Assembly: GCA_937915775.1 (NCBI GenBank)
Contig: CALGGQ010000200.1
Span: forward strand, 1-17,459
From: an uncultured Clostridia bacterium
Lineage (GTDB): Bacteria > Bacillota > Clostridia > Oscillospirales > Acutalibacteraceae
Reading direction: 5' to 3'
DNA length: 17,459 nt
Shown here: positions 1 through 7,899 of the stretch, in pieces
How positions within the stretch are numbered: position 1 is the first letter of the stretch
Layout of the letters: each line of letters opens with the position of its first letter
Notes under the pieces: model-generated
Seen by the model: only the letters and a program-made list of their open reading frames with translations
What the model was told of the DNA's origin: nothing
Databases searched by the model: none
Program-made: the position numbers and the translations under genes

Positions 1-1125
1 ATTGATATTGACCGTATAATTTGAATTCCACGGCGGTTTTATGCTGTTATTCCAAATTCCCTGCAAATTCGTTGCAAGGCTGCCCTCGCGTGAGGAGGCA
101 AGCATTAAATATCTGCCGTAATTAAATAGCAGAACGTAAAGTGAATTATCGCTTTTTGCTTTACTGAATTCTTTAATCCGTTTATCCGTCGGAATAGGAG
201 GGGCTTCCTTTTGCGTTAAATCAAAATGCACGCGGTTATATAAGGAACTGTAATCCGCAGTATGCCTTTTGAGAAGCTCGTCGAAGCCGTAAGAGGAAGC
301 TTTATTCAACGTATTGATACAGGCGTTTTTATATTCCCTGCCCTGTGCGGCAGGGTATTTATCAAAGCCGTTATAGCTTGTTTTCACTGCAAGGAGCAGC
401 ACGGCATCGCTTGCGTTTTCTACTTCGATTACGTTCTTATTCTCAAAAACTGTGCCGTCGGTTTCAACCTTAATCGCACATCTGAACAAAACGCCCTTTT
501 CCTTGGGTTTGTCCGAATAATTAAGGCTATTGCAGGGGTAATGAGGGCTTTCGGTGTCGGCATCACCCGGGCATTCGCCGTCCAAAATCAGAACGCCGTT
601 ATTAACGAAAACCTTCGATTTCAGAGGGCTTTTTATATTAACAGAAAAGGAAAAGCGGCTGTTTTCACTTTCCACTTTATATACGAGCACATCGTCAGGG
701 AAGGATATAAAAGCCGTCTTTTTTATGCAGGCGTTTTCTGCATGAAAGCAGCTTTCAAGGACGGCGTTGGAAAGGTTAAGCCTGCGCTGATATGACTCAT
801 ATTTGTTTAACTGAAACGAAAGCGTTAAGTCGCCCAAGGGCATATATGCCTGAGACCAACAGGTAAGAAAGCCTTTTTCAATGATATCCTGCGCTTTGCT
901 GTATTCACCCTTAAGAGCAAGCTCCTGCGCTTTTTTATACGCTTCATAGGCGCCCTCCTTTTTAATGCTTTTAGGATGGCCCGTCCAAAGCGTATCGTGG
1001 TTAAGGGAAATGACGTCCGTTTTAACGCCGCTAAAGCACATAGCGCCGATACTGCCGTTGCCGAGCGGCAACGCTTCGTGCCAGTTTTTTGCGGGCTTTT
1101 CATAATACAATTCTTCGTTCATCAT
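1..1125 (-). CDS. GH95 family alpha-L-fucosidase, partial (C-terminus outside window)
   Basis: The reverse strand is open without a stop from an ATG at 1125 down to base 1, giving the first 375 residues of a protein. Near the N-terminus it reads EALPLGNGSIGAM and then NHDTLWTG, the signature opening of glycoside hydrolase family 95, whose full-length members run to roughly 750-800 residues. The last residues in the window are NSNYTVNIN, which match the start of the (alpha/alpha)6 barrel; as I recall, the NxN asparagine pair there positions the catalytic water in the Bifidobacterium enzyme AfcA. The acidic catalytic residues lie beyond the edge. Family members mostly remove alpha-1,2-linked fucose from host glycans, though a few act on L-galactosides. 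No signal peptide is visible, so the product is probably cytoplasmic. The ATG overlaps the TGA of the upstream GH110-type gene by 4 bases; a second ATG follows directly at 1122. It is the last visible gene of the glycan operon. Confidence 0.93.
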   Translation of the reverse strand, partial: MMNEELYYEKPAKNWHEALPLGNGSIGAMCFSGVKTDVISLNHDTLWTGHPKSIKKEGAYEAYKKAQELALKGEYSKAQDIIEKGFLTCWSQAYMPLGDLTLSFQLNKYESYQRRLNLSNAVLESCFHAENACIKKTAFISFPDDVLVYKVESENSRFSFSVNIKSPLKSKVFVNNGVLILDGECPGDADTESPHYPCNSLNYSDKPKEKGVLFRCAIKVETDGTVFENKNVIEVENASDAVLLLAVKTSYNGFDKYPAAQGREYKNACINTLNKASSYGFDELLKRHTADYSSLYNRVHFDLTQKEAPPIPTDKRIKEFSKAKSDNSLYVLLFNYGRYLMLASSREGSLATNLQGIWNNSIKPPWNSNYTVNIN

Positions 1126-2681
1126 AATTCTCTGTTTTCGTTATTAAGTAAGTTTTTTACACCTGTTGCCTTAACTGCTTTTGATGTATCTGCAAGAGCG
1201 TTTGAATAAAAGCGAATATTTTGATGAACGCCTTCATGCACTCTGTCTAATGCAATCGGCTCAACGCAAAGGGCGTAATCCTTGTTATAAAAGGTGTTGT
1301 TATGTATTTCCACATTCCTGCAAGGTCCGCTTTCGTACCATTCCTTACAGTCGCAGGAAATGTAGATACACGCCATTTGAATATGCTCAAAGGAGTTATT
1401 AAATATCTCCGCTCTTTTGTCCGTCGTGCAGAGAATACCGCGCGTGGGGATTGCTTTAAACGCGCAATCTGATATAACAACCTCGGGGTTATAAGAGACG
1501 TTTTCAATCACGCTCATTCCGACTTTAAGCGGCGGTAACGGTTCTTCAAATTCGAGCGTAACGCACTTATTATTAATATCGTTTTGCACCGATTTAACGG
1601 CATTTTCGCCTATTAACGACAGGTCTTTTCTGTTATAGAACTTAACTTTATCTCCCGCAAAAAACGGCTCATAGCCGCCCTGCTGATTGTGTACAAACTC
1701 AAAAACGGCGGTATTAACATTCAGTGTTTTTTTCGTTCTCAAAAATGCGCCGTGAATATTAATGCCGTCGTCGTGCAAATGAGAAAACAGGCAGTTTTTG
1801 ATAGTAACCCTGCCCTTACAGCCGCAGATATGAATACCGTCTGCAAAGGAGGAAACGCTATGCCCCGCCGCAGGCTGGAAGCGGATACCGTCAAAGGAGA
1901 GATTTTCACACATCTGCGAAAGCCAGCCGAAGCCCGCAAGATAATTCACGGTAATATTTTCGCTTTTAATATTACTGCTCCCGCTGAAAAAGATTCCGCT
2001 TGTATGCCTGCTATGATTCGGGCTGATAGTATAAACTGCGCCGCGTTTAAGGTCAGGTTTAAAATAATACTTAATTTCAATTATATTGTCTGTCAGGCGG
2101 TTAATCGTTTTTACTCTTGAAAGCGGGCTGTTCTGATTCCATACTCTGTAAACCTCATCGTCGTCGTGGCACACCCAGCAATCCGTCATCTGATTACCCG
2201 TAAATGAAAAGTATTCCGTATTACTAAACGGGCTCTTTTCAAAGAAGGTAATGCTTTTTCCGTCAGTTTTGAACTCGCTTGCGGAAAGCTGATAAATGAC
2301 GGAATTTCCGCTTGCTTCGCATACTTTAAATTCAATATTGCTCGGCGACGGATAGCGCACGGTAAAATTTTTCAGCGTAATGTTTTTACAATTCAGCAGC
2401 CCGAGCGCGCACATATCGCCGTGGATATTAAAAACTGCGCCGCCCCCGTCGATAGTTAAATTGCTCTTGTTTTTAAGCAGCATAGCGAAATGCTTATCGG
2501 GGAATCTAAAAGAATCCGTATTCGTCATATGTATCGTTTCAGACGGACTGTATTCCCTGTAAAAATGACAGTCTCCTTTTGGAAACGAAAGGGTATCGCC
2601 GGCGCTGCAAGCAGCAATGGCTTTTTCTATACCGAGCGACGCATTTTCACTTTTGCAAAAATCGTTTACATTAATTATCAT
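1122..2681 (-). CDS. GH110-type alpha-1,3-galactosidase (parallel beta-helix)
   Basis: This 519-residue protein is rich in short repeating beta-strand and turn units typical of right-handed parallel beta-helix enzymes (NLTIDGGG around 74-81, NCKNITLKNFTV around 97-108, RVTIKNCLFSHLHDDGINIHG around 291-311). The combination HGDMCALGLLNCKNITL, ADGIHICGCKG and HDDGINIHG resembles glycoside hydrolase family 110, which removes terminal alpha-1,3-galactose, including that of the blood group B antigen. D281, D304 and D305 have the same spacing (+23 and +24) as the catalytic aspartates I recall as D321, D344 and D345 in the Pseudoalteromonas GH110 enzyme. There is no signal peptide, so it is probably cytoplasmic, whereas many Bacteroides homologues are exported. 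It is somewhat shorter than usual (about 600). The start overlaps the upstream TMEM175-type gene by 4 bases (ATGA) and the stop overlaps the GH95 start by 4 bases, so translation of all three is probably coupled. Another polysaccharide-active beta-helix family is the main alternative. Confidence 0.82.
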   Translation of the reverse strand: MIINVNDFCKSENASLGIEKAIAACSAGDTLSFPKGDCHFYREYSPSETIHMTNTDSFRFPDKHFAMLLKNKSNLTIDGGGAVFNIHGDMCALGLLNCKNITLKNFTVRYPSPSNIEFKVCEASGNSVIYQLSASEFKTDGKSITFFEKSPFSNTEYFSFTGNQMTDCWVCHDDDEVYRVWNQNSPLSRVKTINRLTDNIIEIKYYFKPDLKRGAVYTISPNHSRHTSGIFFSGSSNIKSENITVNYLAGFGWLSQMCENLSFDGIRFQPAAGHSVSSFADGIHICGCKGRVTIKNCLFSHLHDDGINIHGAFLRTKKTLNVNTAVFEFVHNQQGGYEPFFAGDKVKFYNRKDLSLIGENAVKSVQNDINNKCVTLEFEEPLPPLKVGMSVIENVSYNPEVVISDCAFKAIPTRGILCTTDKRAEIFNNSFEHIQMACIYISCDCKEWYESGPCRNVEIHNNTFYNKDYALCVEPIALDRVHEGVHQNIRFYSNALADTSKAVKATGVKNLLNNENREL

Positions 2682-3262
2682 TCGGCTGTTTTCTCCTGCG
2701 CTTTACTCTTTTCGGGTAACAACATTATAACACCCCATAAAAGCGTAATACAACCGATAATGATAATGGAGATGATTGGTTTAAGCCAAATGGTTATGGC
2801 GGCTAACGCATATCCGCCGAAAAGCGTAATTCTTAATTTCCACGTTCTGACGACGTCCTTTTGGGTTCCTGAATTGCAACGCGTGATTGCTGCATCAAGA
2901 AACTGAAATGCAAGCGACCAAAGCGTTATCGTGCCGATATAAAGCAGTTCAGGGAAGCGTTCATTAGGATATTGGCCGACATAACCCGTTACAAACGGGA
3001 CAAGCGTTATAAAGAATATCCATATGCCGTTTAATACAAAAACAGTGGAATTGACTTTCTCCGCCTTGTGAAAAGCATTGTGATGAGAACGCCAGGCAAG
3101 GTATATCTGAAAGAAGCTGATAATATAGGCTAAAAAGGTGGGCCATTGCTTCGCCAGCGCCGCAGCCGTCGGTTTATCGGGAACGGCGAGTTCCAACACC
3201 ATGATGGTTGCGGCAATGGCAACAATACCGTCCGTCAGCGCTTCAATTCTTCCTTTATTCAT
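2678..3262 (-). CDS. TMEM175-family (DUF1211) potassium channel-like membrane protein
   Basis: This 194-residue protein begins RIEALTDGIVAIAATIMVLE, which corresponds to the first pore-lining helix of the TMEM175/DUF1211 family (usual form RxEAFSDGVFAIAxT). About six hydrophobic segments can be placed, near 11-27, 42-58, 73-95, 104-125, 144-160 and 163-183, the single-repeat topology of bacterial members, which assemble as tetramers and conduct K+ in the inner membrane. The usual FSD triplet is LTD here. The gene follows the symporter by 15 nt with a good AGGAG site just upstream of the ATG, and its TGA overlaps the start of the GH110-type gene. It is therefore a true operon member, although its link to glycan use is unexplained. 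One inference is charge or ion balancing beside a cation-coupled sugar symporter; the sequence does not demonstrate this. Confidence 0.87.
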   Translation of the reverse strand: MNKGRIEALTDGIVAIAATIMVLELAVPDKPTAAALAKQWPTFLAYIISFFQIYLAWRSHHNAFHKAEKVNSTVFVLNGIWIFFITLVPFVTGYVGQYPNERFPELLYIGTITLWSLAFQFLDAAITRCNSGTQKDVVRTWKLRITLFGGYALAAITIWLKPIISIIIIGCITLLWGVIMLLPEKSKAQEKTAE

Positions 3263-3277
3263 TTTGTCAGCTCCTGT

Positions 3278-4717
3278 TTATGCTTCGTCGCTTTCAAACT
3301 GTTTTCTCTGTTCCACAACCGCATTGTGAATATCCTCTTTGGTCTTGCCGGTCAGCTTGTAGAAGAAGAACGGAACGCCGGCAAGGAACATCATAATGCC
3401 GTGAACGACAGTATAGAAGAACAGCAGCTTGATTTTGGAATCGAGCGACTGTGCGGTGTCATCCGCAAGTCCGGGAACGTAGCCGATAATGGATTTCCAG
3501 CCGGTTGTCGGGTCATCATAAAGAATTCTCGGCGCAAGCGCGCTTGCAATCGTTCCGCTAATCATCGTTCCTATGCCGATAACGAACGGGAAGGTGGCGT
3601 CAAGACGCTTGCCGGTTTTGAGTTCAATATCCTCAAGAACGTCCGCCTGGAACATGGATGGAAGCAGGTTGGAAGCACCAAACTGCAGACCGATTAAGAA
3701 CAGGAAGGCGATAAACAATATCTGAAGCACCGTGCTTGGGTTTTTAAAGTAAGTATAGCCTACGATAAAGGCAACCGTATTGATAATCACCGAATAAATA
3801 CCGCTGGCAATGTACAACACCTTTGAATTGAATTTCTTTAAAAGGAAGTTGATAGCAAGCATACCGACTGCGGTGCCGATTCCCGTAGGAAGTCCGAAAA
3901 GGACGAATTTGTCCGTATCGCCAAGAAGCGCACCTGCCATAAACACGCCCATATAAGTTGCAATACCGCGGAAGCTCTTTAAAAACTCAGAAACGATAAT
4001 CGTCCAAGCATATTTATTGCTTAATACGTCTTTAAAGCCAACCAGCGGGTTTTTCTTCTCCGCCGTATAAGCAACTCTTTCGTGTACCGATTTCATACCA
4101 AGCAGCATAGCAATGATACCTACCACGCCGCAAAGCGCTGCGCCGATAATAAAGCGGGTTCCCTTATCTTTAACAAATATGCCGATGACAAGAACGATTA
4201 CAAGCGGCGCGGAGTTGCCGACTGCGGAAACGATACCTCTGAACGACATTACGGTATCTCTCTCCTTGAGGTTCGGCGTCATGACGACGGCAACCATATT
4301 GGTGGTGCCGCCGAAATTGCTGGCAATTGACCACGCCACGGCAACGGTCACAAGATAAATCAGCAGAAGGGTGCCTGTAAATGCCTTTGGCGTAATGAAA
4401 GATAAAACAAGCAAAACGCCCATTGGAACTGCTGCCATAAGCGCAAGCGGTCTAAACTTTCCTGCCTTGCCCATTTTTCTGCCGTCTATGTACATGGCAA
4501 TAAAGAAGTTCAGCACAAACGGGATAACGCTGATAAGCGTATTGTAAAGCGACAGCCTTGTAGACGGTATCTGCAAAACGTTTACAAGATAGTCGTTTCT
4601 GTAAGAGCCTATCATACCCGTCATATTCGTATAAAAGAATACGGCTACAAGGTAGAGTATAAATTCACTCGGCTTTACATATTTTTTGTCCTCTTTTACA
4701 GGGAGTGCGTTTTCCAT
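3278..4717 (-). CDS. GPH-family glycoside/cation symporter (MFS)
   Basis: This 479-residue polytopic membrane protein has about 12 hydrophobic helices and a length typical of the glycoside-pentoside-hexuronide:cation symporter family (MelB-like). Supporting features are the N-terminal segment FFYTNMTGMIGSYRNDYLV, a polar loop with DGRKMGKAGKFRPL after the second helix, and the ERDTVMSFRGIVSAVGNSAP region between helices, all in the places expected for this family. It would import a small glycoside with Na+ or H+. The substrate cannot be read from sequence, but the neighbouring enzymes suggest a short galactosylated, fucosylated or mannosylated glycan. The start has a strong AAGGAG site about 8 nt upstream and lies 17 nt after the alpha-mannosidase stop. 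The tail is charged (EQRKQFESDEA). A degraded relative of this gene, keeping one internal block and this tail, lies at 11699-11956. Confidence 0.9.
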   Translation of the reverse strand: MENALPVKEDKKYVKPSEFILYLVAVFFYTNMTGMIGSYRNDYLVNVLQIPSTRLSLYNTLISVIPFVLNFFIAMYIDGRKMGKAGKFRPLALMAAVPMGVLLVLSFITPKAFTGTLLLIYLVTVAVAWSIASNFGGTTNMVAVVMTPNLKERDTVMSFRGIVSAVGNSAPLVIVLVIGIFVKDKGTRFIIGAALCGVVGIIAMLLGMKSVHERVAYTAEKKNPLVGFKDVLSNKYAWTIIVSEFLKSFRGIATYMGVFMAGALLGDTDKFVLFGLPTGIGTAVGMLAINFLLKKFNSKVLYIASGIYSVIINTVAFIVGYTYFKNPSTVLQILFIAFLFLIGLQFGASNLLPSMFQADVLEDIELKTGKRLDATFPFVIGIGTMISGTIASALAPRILYDDPTTGWKSIIGYVPGLADDTAQSLDSKIKLLFFYTVVHGIMMFLAGVPFFFYKLTGKTKEDIHNAVVEQRKQFESDEA

Positions 4718-4734
4718 AATAATCTCCTTTCAAA

Positions 4735-7700
4735 TTACATCGATTTCACAAATCTTATATTTATTAATTCAAACGGGTGAAGTTTAACACTTCCGTCTGT
4801 TTTTTCACTTAAACTATTTTCTGTTATATCAACAACTTCATTTGGAATATAACCTTTTATTTCAACGTTTGCCGTTTGCTCTGTTGAACTTGAATTGTAA
4901 AGCCTTACGATAATTCCGTCTTTATTGTCGGCAGGCTTCACCGTTTCAACAACAACGTTTTCGTTATCCGTCTTTAATAATCCGCTGCTTGCCTTGACGT
5001 CGTTTTCTCCGTCTGTGATTATCGGCGGATTATTAAGCAGATAAGCCGCTTTATACGTTTCCTCTGAGAGTTTACCGTCGTGAGTAAACAATGCGTATTT
5101 GATTACGTGATGACCCTGGTCAACGTTAATGCCGGGGCCGCCCTTCGGGCTTCTGACGAGGTTCATATCCATTACGCCGTGCTTACAGCGGAAGCCGTAT
5201 TTGCAGTCGTTAATAAGAGAGAGCCCGTATTCCTTTTCCGACAGGTCAACAAACTTCTGTCCCGACGTTTCAAACTGCGCCGTTTCGACGCTGTCGTTTT
5301 CCGTCGTTTTGCGCCCGATATGACCGAACTGAACGTTATAATTGCAGATATCGGCTTTCATATTCGTCGGGAAGGCAATTCTCAGCATTTTGCTTTCCTG
5401 CTTAACGTCAAGCGCTAAATCAACGTAAACAGCCGCATCGCCGTCAAGAATGTAAAACGTCTGAACTATTTTGCAGCCGCCGACTGTGTATTCACCCTTT
5501 GTAACCGCTTTTGCGCCGTCCTGATATATTTCAAAGCCCGTGCAGGTTGCATTTTGCTTAGTTGAAAGATAATCCGCACGGCAGTTTTCAATATCCCAGC
5601 AATCGCCGTTATCGTCATACTGCGAAACCTGAGCCATCGGATTATCCGGTACTGCAAATTCTCTGCCAAGTGATTTATTGAAGAGCGAAGTAATTACTCC
5701 GTCTTTAAACGTAACCTTTACCTTATCGTTTTCAATGTAATCGTCGCCGCAGGAGCTTTTAAAGCCGTCGGTTATCTTTCCCATTGAAGCAACGGAACAG
5801 TAGCCAAAAGCGGGCAGCGGTGCGTTATACCATTCGCCGTCAACCTTGAGAACGGTGGCATATGAAAAGGGGTTAAAATTGACTGCTGCCCTTTGATGGA
5901 TCAGTTGTTTCAGCAAATATGAAATCGACTCATTTAGTGTTTGAAGAATGATTTCATACCGCTTTTCGCTTTCCTCATAAACTCGGTTGATTGACGAACC
6001 CGGAAGTATATCGTGGAACTGATAGAGCAATATTTCCTTCCATATTTCATCAATTTTGTTTTGGCTTAAAGGAAGCGCAATTTCTTTGTCAAGTGCAAGC
6101 GCTATCAGCTTTTCGTAATTGCCGAGCGCAATTTCGCATTTTCTGTTATAGCGCTTATTTTTTGCCCTCGTTGTATAGGTTCCCTGATGGCGTTCAAGAT
6201 AAAGCTCGCCTTTGTGCGTAGGATAAGGAACCGCTTTATCGTCAAGTTTTCTGAAAAAGTCGTCGCTTTTTTCATACTGTACCTTGGGCATTGAGTATAG
6301 ATTTTTAAATCTTCTTGCTCTTTCAAGGTGCTCGTAACCCGGTCCTGCGCCGCCGTCGCCTATTCCGAAGAGGCTCATTGAAATATCGGAAATGCTGCGC
6401 TCGGCGTAATTCTTTTCGCCTGCGGTCAGAACGTCGCCCCTGACGGGAGCATTATAGGTATCCTCGGGGAGCATATGGGCAAGGATTTCGCTGCCGTCTA
6501 TTCCCTGCCAGTAAAAGGTGTGATAAGGGAATTTATTATAAATGTTCCAGCTAATCTTTTGGGTAAGAAAATACTTTACACCTGCGAGCTTCATTACCTG
6601 CGGCAGGCAGCCTGAGTAGCCGAAGCTGTCGGGCACCCAGAAGATTTGCATATCCTTGCCAAATTCTTCTTTAAAAAACTTCTTGCCGTAATAGAACTGG
6701 CGCACCATGCTTTCGCCGCCGATAAGGTTTGAATCGGGCTCAACCCACGTTGCGCCCTGCACGTCCCAGTTCGGCGTTTTGGCAAGCGCCTTAACCTTTT
6801 CGTAAATTCTCGGATAGCTGTCTTTCATCCACTGATACAGCTGCGCCTGCGACGCGCCGAATTTATACTCGGGATAAAGTGCAATGTTTTTAATCTGCGT
6901 TGAAAAGGTACGCGCGCCCTTTCGTTTGCTCTCTCTTATCGGCCACAGCCACGCAAGGTCAAGATGTGCGTGACCTATGGCGGAGTATGTAAAGGCATGT
7001 TCATCCGTATTTTCTCTTTCAAGCAGAGGCTTAAGAATTTCACGCATTTCTTTTGCGCTACTCTCGTTCACCTCACCGAATGCGATAATCTTTTCAATCG
7101 CAGACTTTATTTCGGTATTAAAGTCTTTATCGCTGCCGTAATCGTAAACGCTGAGCAACACCTGAATGTCATAAGCAAGAGCGCGTATTTCAGAATTAAC
7201 CTGACCTATGGCAAGCTCGCCGACTCTTGATTCGTTTTCCATATCGCCGAAAAGGTCGTTAGCGCCGCAATCCATCCAGAAGTCAACTTTATTTCCGAAA
7301 TGCAATTCGTCATAAATCGGAACAATCCGCTTTACGGGAGTTCCGAGCCCTGCGCCGAAGCCCGCTGCAAAACAGGTTACGCTCTGAATTTCGTTCCCGT
7401 CAAGGTCATAGATTAAGCCCTCGCCGCCGCAGTTAAGCATAAACACAAGTTTGCTTTTGTCATATCCGCTTGGCAGTTCTCCCGTAACATGAAACCACGC
7501 ACAGTCAAAAACTTCTTCTGCCCACTTCGTGTTTTGCCGAACTATCATTTCTTTTCCCGAAAAACGCTCGTCAAAGGATACGGGTTCTTTCGTTATATAT
7601 GCCGTACAATTCAAATCGCAGATATGAGAAAAAGACATATCGAAAAGCATATCCGAATAATCCTCATATTCTTTTCTTCTTTTCTCGGCAAAGGTTCTGT

Positions 7701-7737
7701 CCTTACCGCCCATTAGTTTTCTGTCATTTTGCGTCAT
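4735..7737 (-). CDS. GH38 alpha-mannosidase
   Basis: This is a 1000-residue protein of the usual GH38 length. An N-terminal domain leads into the catalytic barrel, which opens with GHAHLDLAW (255-263; H256/H258 and D260 provide the expected zinc ligands). VPDSFGYSG (368-376) contains D370, the expected catalytic nucleophile and zinc ligand, and RHQGTYTT (516-523) supplies the late histidine. The C-terminal half is the beta-rich domain typical of the family. It should hydrolyse terminal alpha-mannosides, as from N-glycans, with retention of configuration. No signal peptide is seen, so it probably acts in the cytoplasm on imported sugars. It is the first gene of the minus-strand operon, with AGGAG seven nt before the ATG and a TGATATATCA palindrome just upstream in the leader. 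Its exact linkage preference is not visible. Confidence 0.94.
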   Translation of the reverse strand: MTQNDRKLMGGKDRTFAEKRRKEYEDYSDMLFDMSFSHICDLNCTAYITKEPVSFDERFSGKEMIVRQNTKWAEEVFDCAWFHVTGELPSGYDKSKLVFMLNCGGEGLIYDLDGNEIQSVTCFAAGFGAGLGTPVKRIVPIYDELHFGNKVDFWMDCGANDLFGDMENESRVGELAIGQVNSEIRALAYDIQVLLSVYDYGSDKDFNTEIKSAIEKIIAFGEVNESSAKEMREILKPLLERENTDEHAFTYSAIGHAHLDLAWLWPIRESKRKGARTFSTQIKNIALYPEYKFGASQAQLYQWMKDSYPRIYEKVKALAKTPNWDVQGATWVEPDSNLIGGESMVRQFYYGKKFFKEEFGKDMQIFWVPDSFGYSGCLPQVMKLAGVKYFLTQKISWNIYNKFPYHTFYWQGIDGSEILAHMLPEDTYNAPVRGDVLTAGEKNYAERSISDISMSLFGIGDGGAGPGYEHLERARRFKNLYSMPKVQYEKSDDFFRKLDDKAVPYPTHKGELYLERHQGTYTTRAKNKRYNRKCEIALGNYEKLIALALDKEIALPLSQNKIDEIWKEILLYQFHDILPGSSINRVYEESEKRYEIILQTLNESISYLLKQLIHQRAAVNFNPFSYATVLKVDGEWYNAPLPAFGYCSVASMGKITDGFKSSCGDDYIENDKVKVTFKDGVITSLFNKSLGREFAVPDNPMAQVSQYDDNGDCWDIENCRADYLSTKQNATCTGFEIYQDGAKAVTKGEYTVGGCKIVQTFYILDGDAAVYVDLALDVKQESKMLRIAFPTNMKADICNYNVQFGHIGRKTTENDSVETAQFETSGQKFVDLSEKEYGLSLINDCKYGFRCKHGVMDMNLVRSPKGGPGINVDQGHHVIKYALFTHDGKLSEETYKAAYLLNNPPIITDGENDVKASSGLLKTDNENVVVETVKPADNKDGIIVRLYNSSSTEQTANVEIKGYIPNEVVDITENSLSEKTDGSVKLHPFELINIRFVKSM

Positions 7738-7750
7738 AGTATACTCCTAT

Positions 7751-7760
7751 TGATATATCA
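7751..7760. promoter_or_regulatory. Palindromic operator, copy 1 (glycan operon leader)
   Basis: TGATATATCA is a perfect 10-base palindrome lying 14 bases upstream of the GH38 start codon. An identical palindrome occurs at 7868-7877 over the -10 box of the adjacent regulator gene. Two exact copies in one divergent intergenic region beside a GntR-type regulator make this the best candidate operator for that protein. Its place about 20 nt downstream of the proposed operon start site would suit repression by roadblock, or by looping with copy 2. Confidence 0.68.
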
Positions 7761-7785
7761 TTTTTTCCGCTGTTTACTTGTTTTT

Positions 7786-7814
7786 ATTATATAATTATAT
7801 AAATGATTTTTCTA
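7786..7814 (-). promoter_or_regulatory. Candidate promoter of the glycan operon
   Basis: On the reverse strand a perfect TATAAT (bases 7791-7786) lies 17 nt after TAGAAA (7814-7809), which matches the -35 consensus at four of six positions. The surrounding stretch 7781-7802 is almost entirely A/T, so other -10 registers are possible. Transcription would start near 7779, upstream of operator copy 1. Confidence 0.5.
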
Positions 7815-7849
7815 TGAGGAGATTAAACAAAAGCACGGCGCCAAATTTG

Positions 7850-7878
7850 TTGACAATTCAAAATATTTGATATATCAT
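7850..7878 (+). promoter_or_regulatory. Promoter of the GntR-type regulator gene
   Basis: A perfect -35 box TTGACA (7850-7855) is followed after 17 nt by TATCAT (7873-7878), which differs from the -10 consensus at one position. The palindromic operator at 7868-7877 covers the -10 box, so the regulator is probably autorepressed. The GGGAGG ribosome binding site at 7890-7895 and the ATG at 7900 follow. Confidence 0.75.
7868..7877. promoter_or_regulatory. Palindromic operator, copy 2 (over regulator promoter)
   Basis: This is an exact second copy of TGATATATCA, preceded by T and followed by TT like copy 1. It overlaps the -10 box of the regulator promoter. Its centre is 117 bp from that of copy 1, close to eleven turns of B-DNA, so both sites would face the same side of the helix and could in principle be bridged by one regulator assembly. 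Confidence 0.7.
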
Positions 7879-7899
7879 TATAACAAATAGGGAGGTATA

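Noticed and set aside
262..795. Plus-strand open frame of 177 codons inside the GH95 region
   Set aside because: The opposite strand encodes a continuous, recognisable GH95 protein over the whole stretch; this frame has no ribosome binding site or recognisable domain.
3146..3697. Plus-strand open frame of 183 codons
   Set aside because: It is antisense to the TMEM175-type and symporter genes, has no Shine-Dalgarno and shows no family resemblance.
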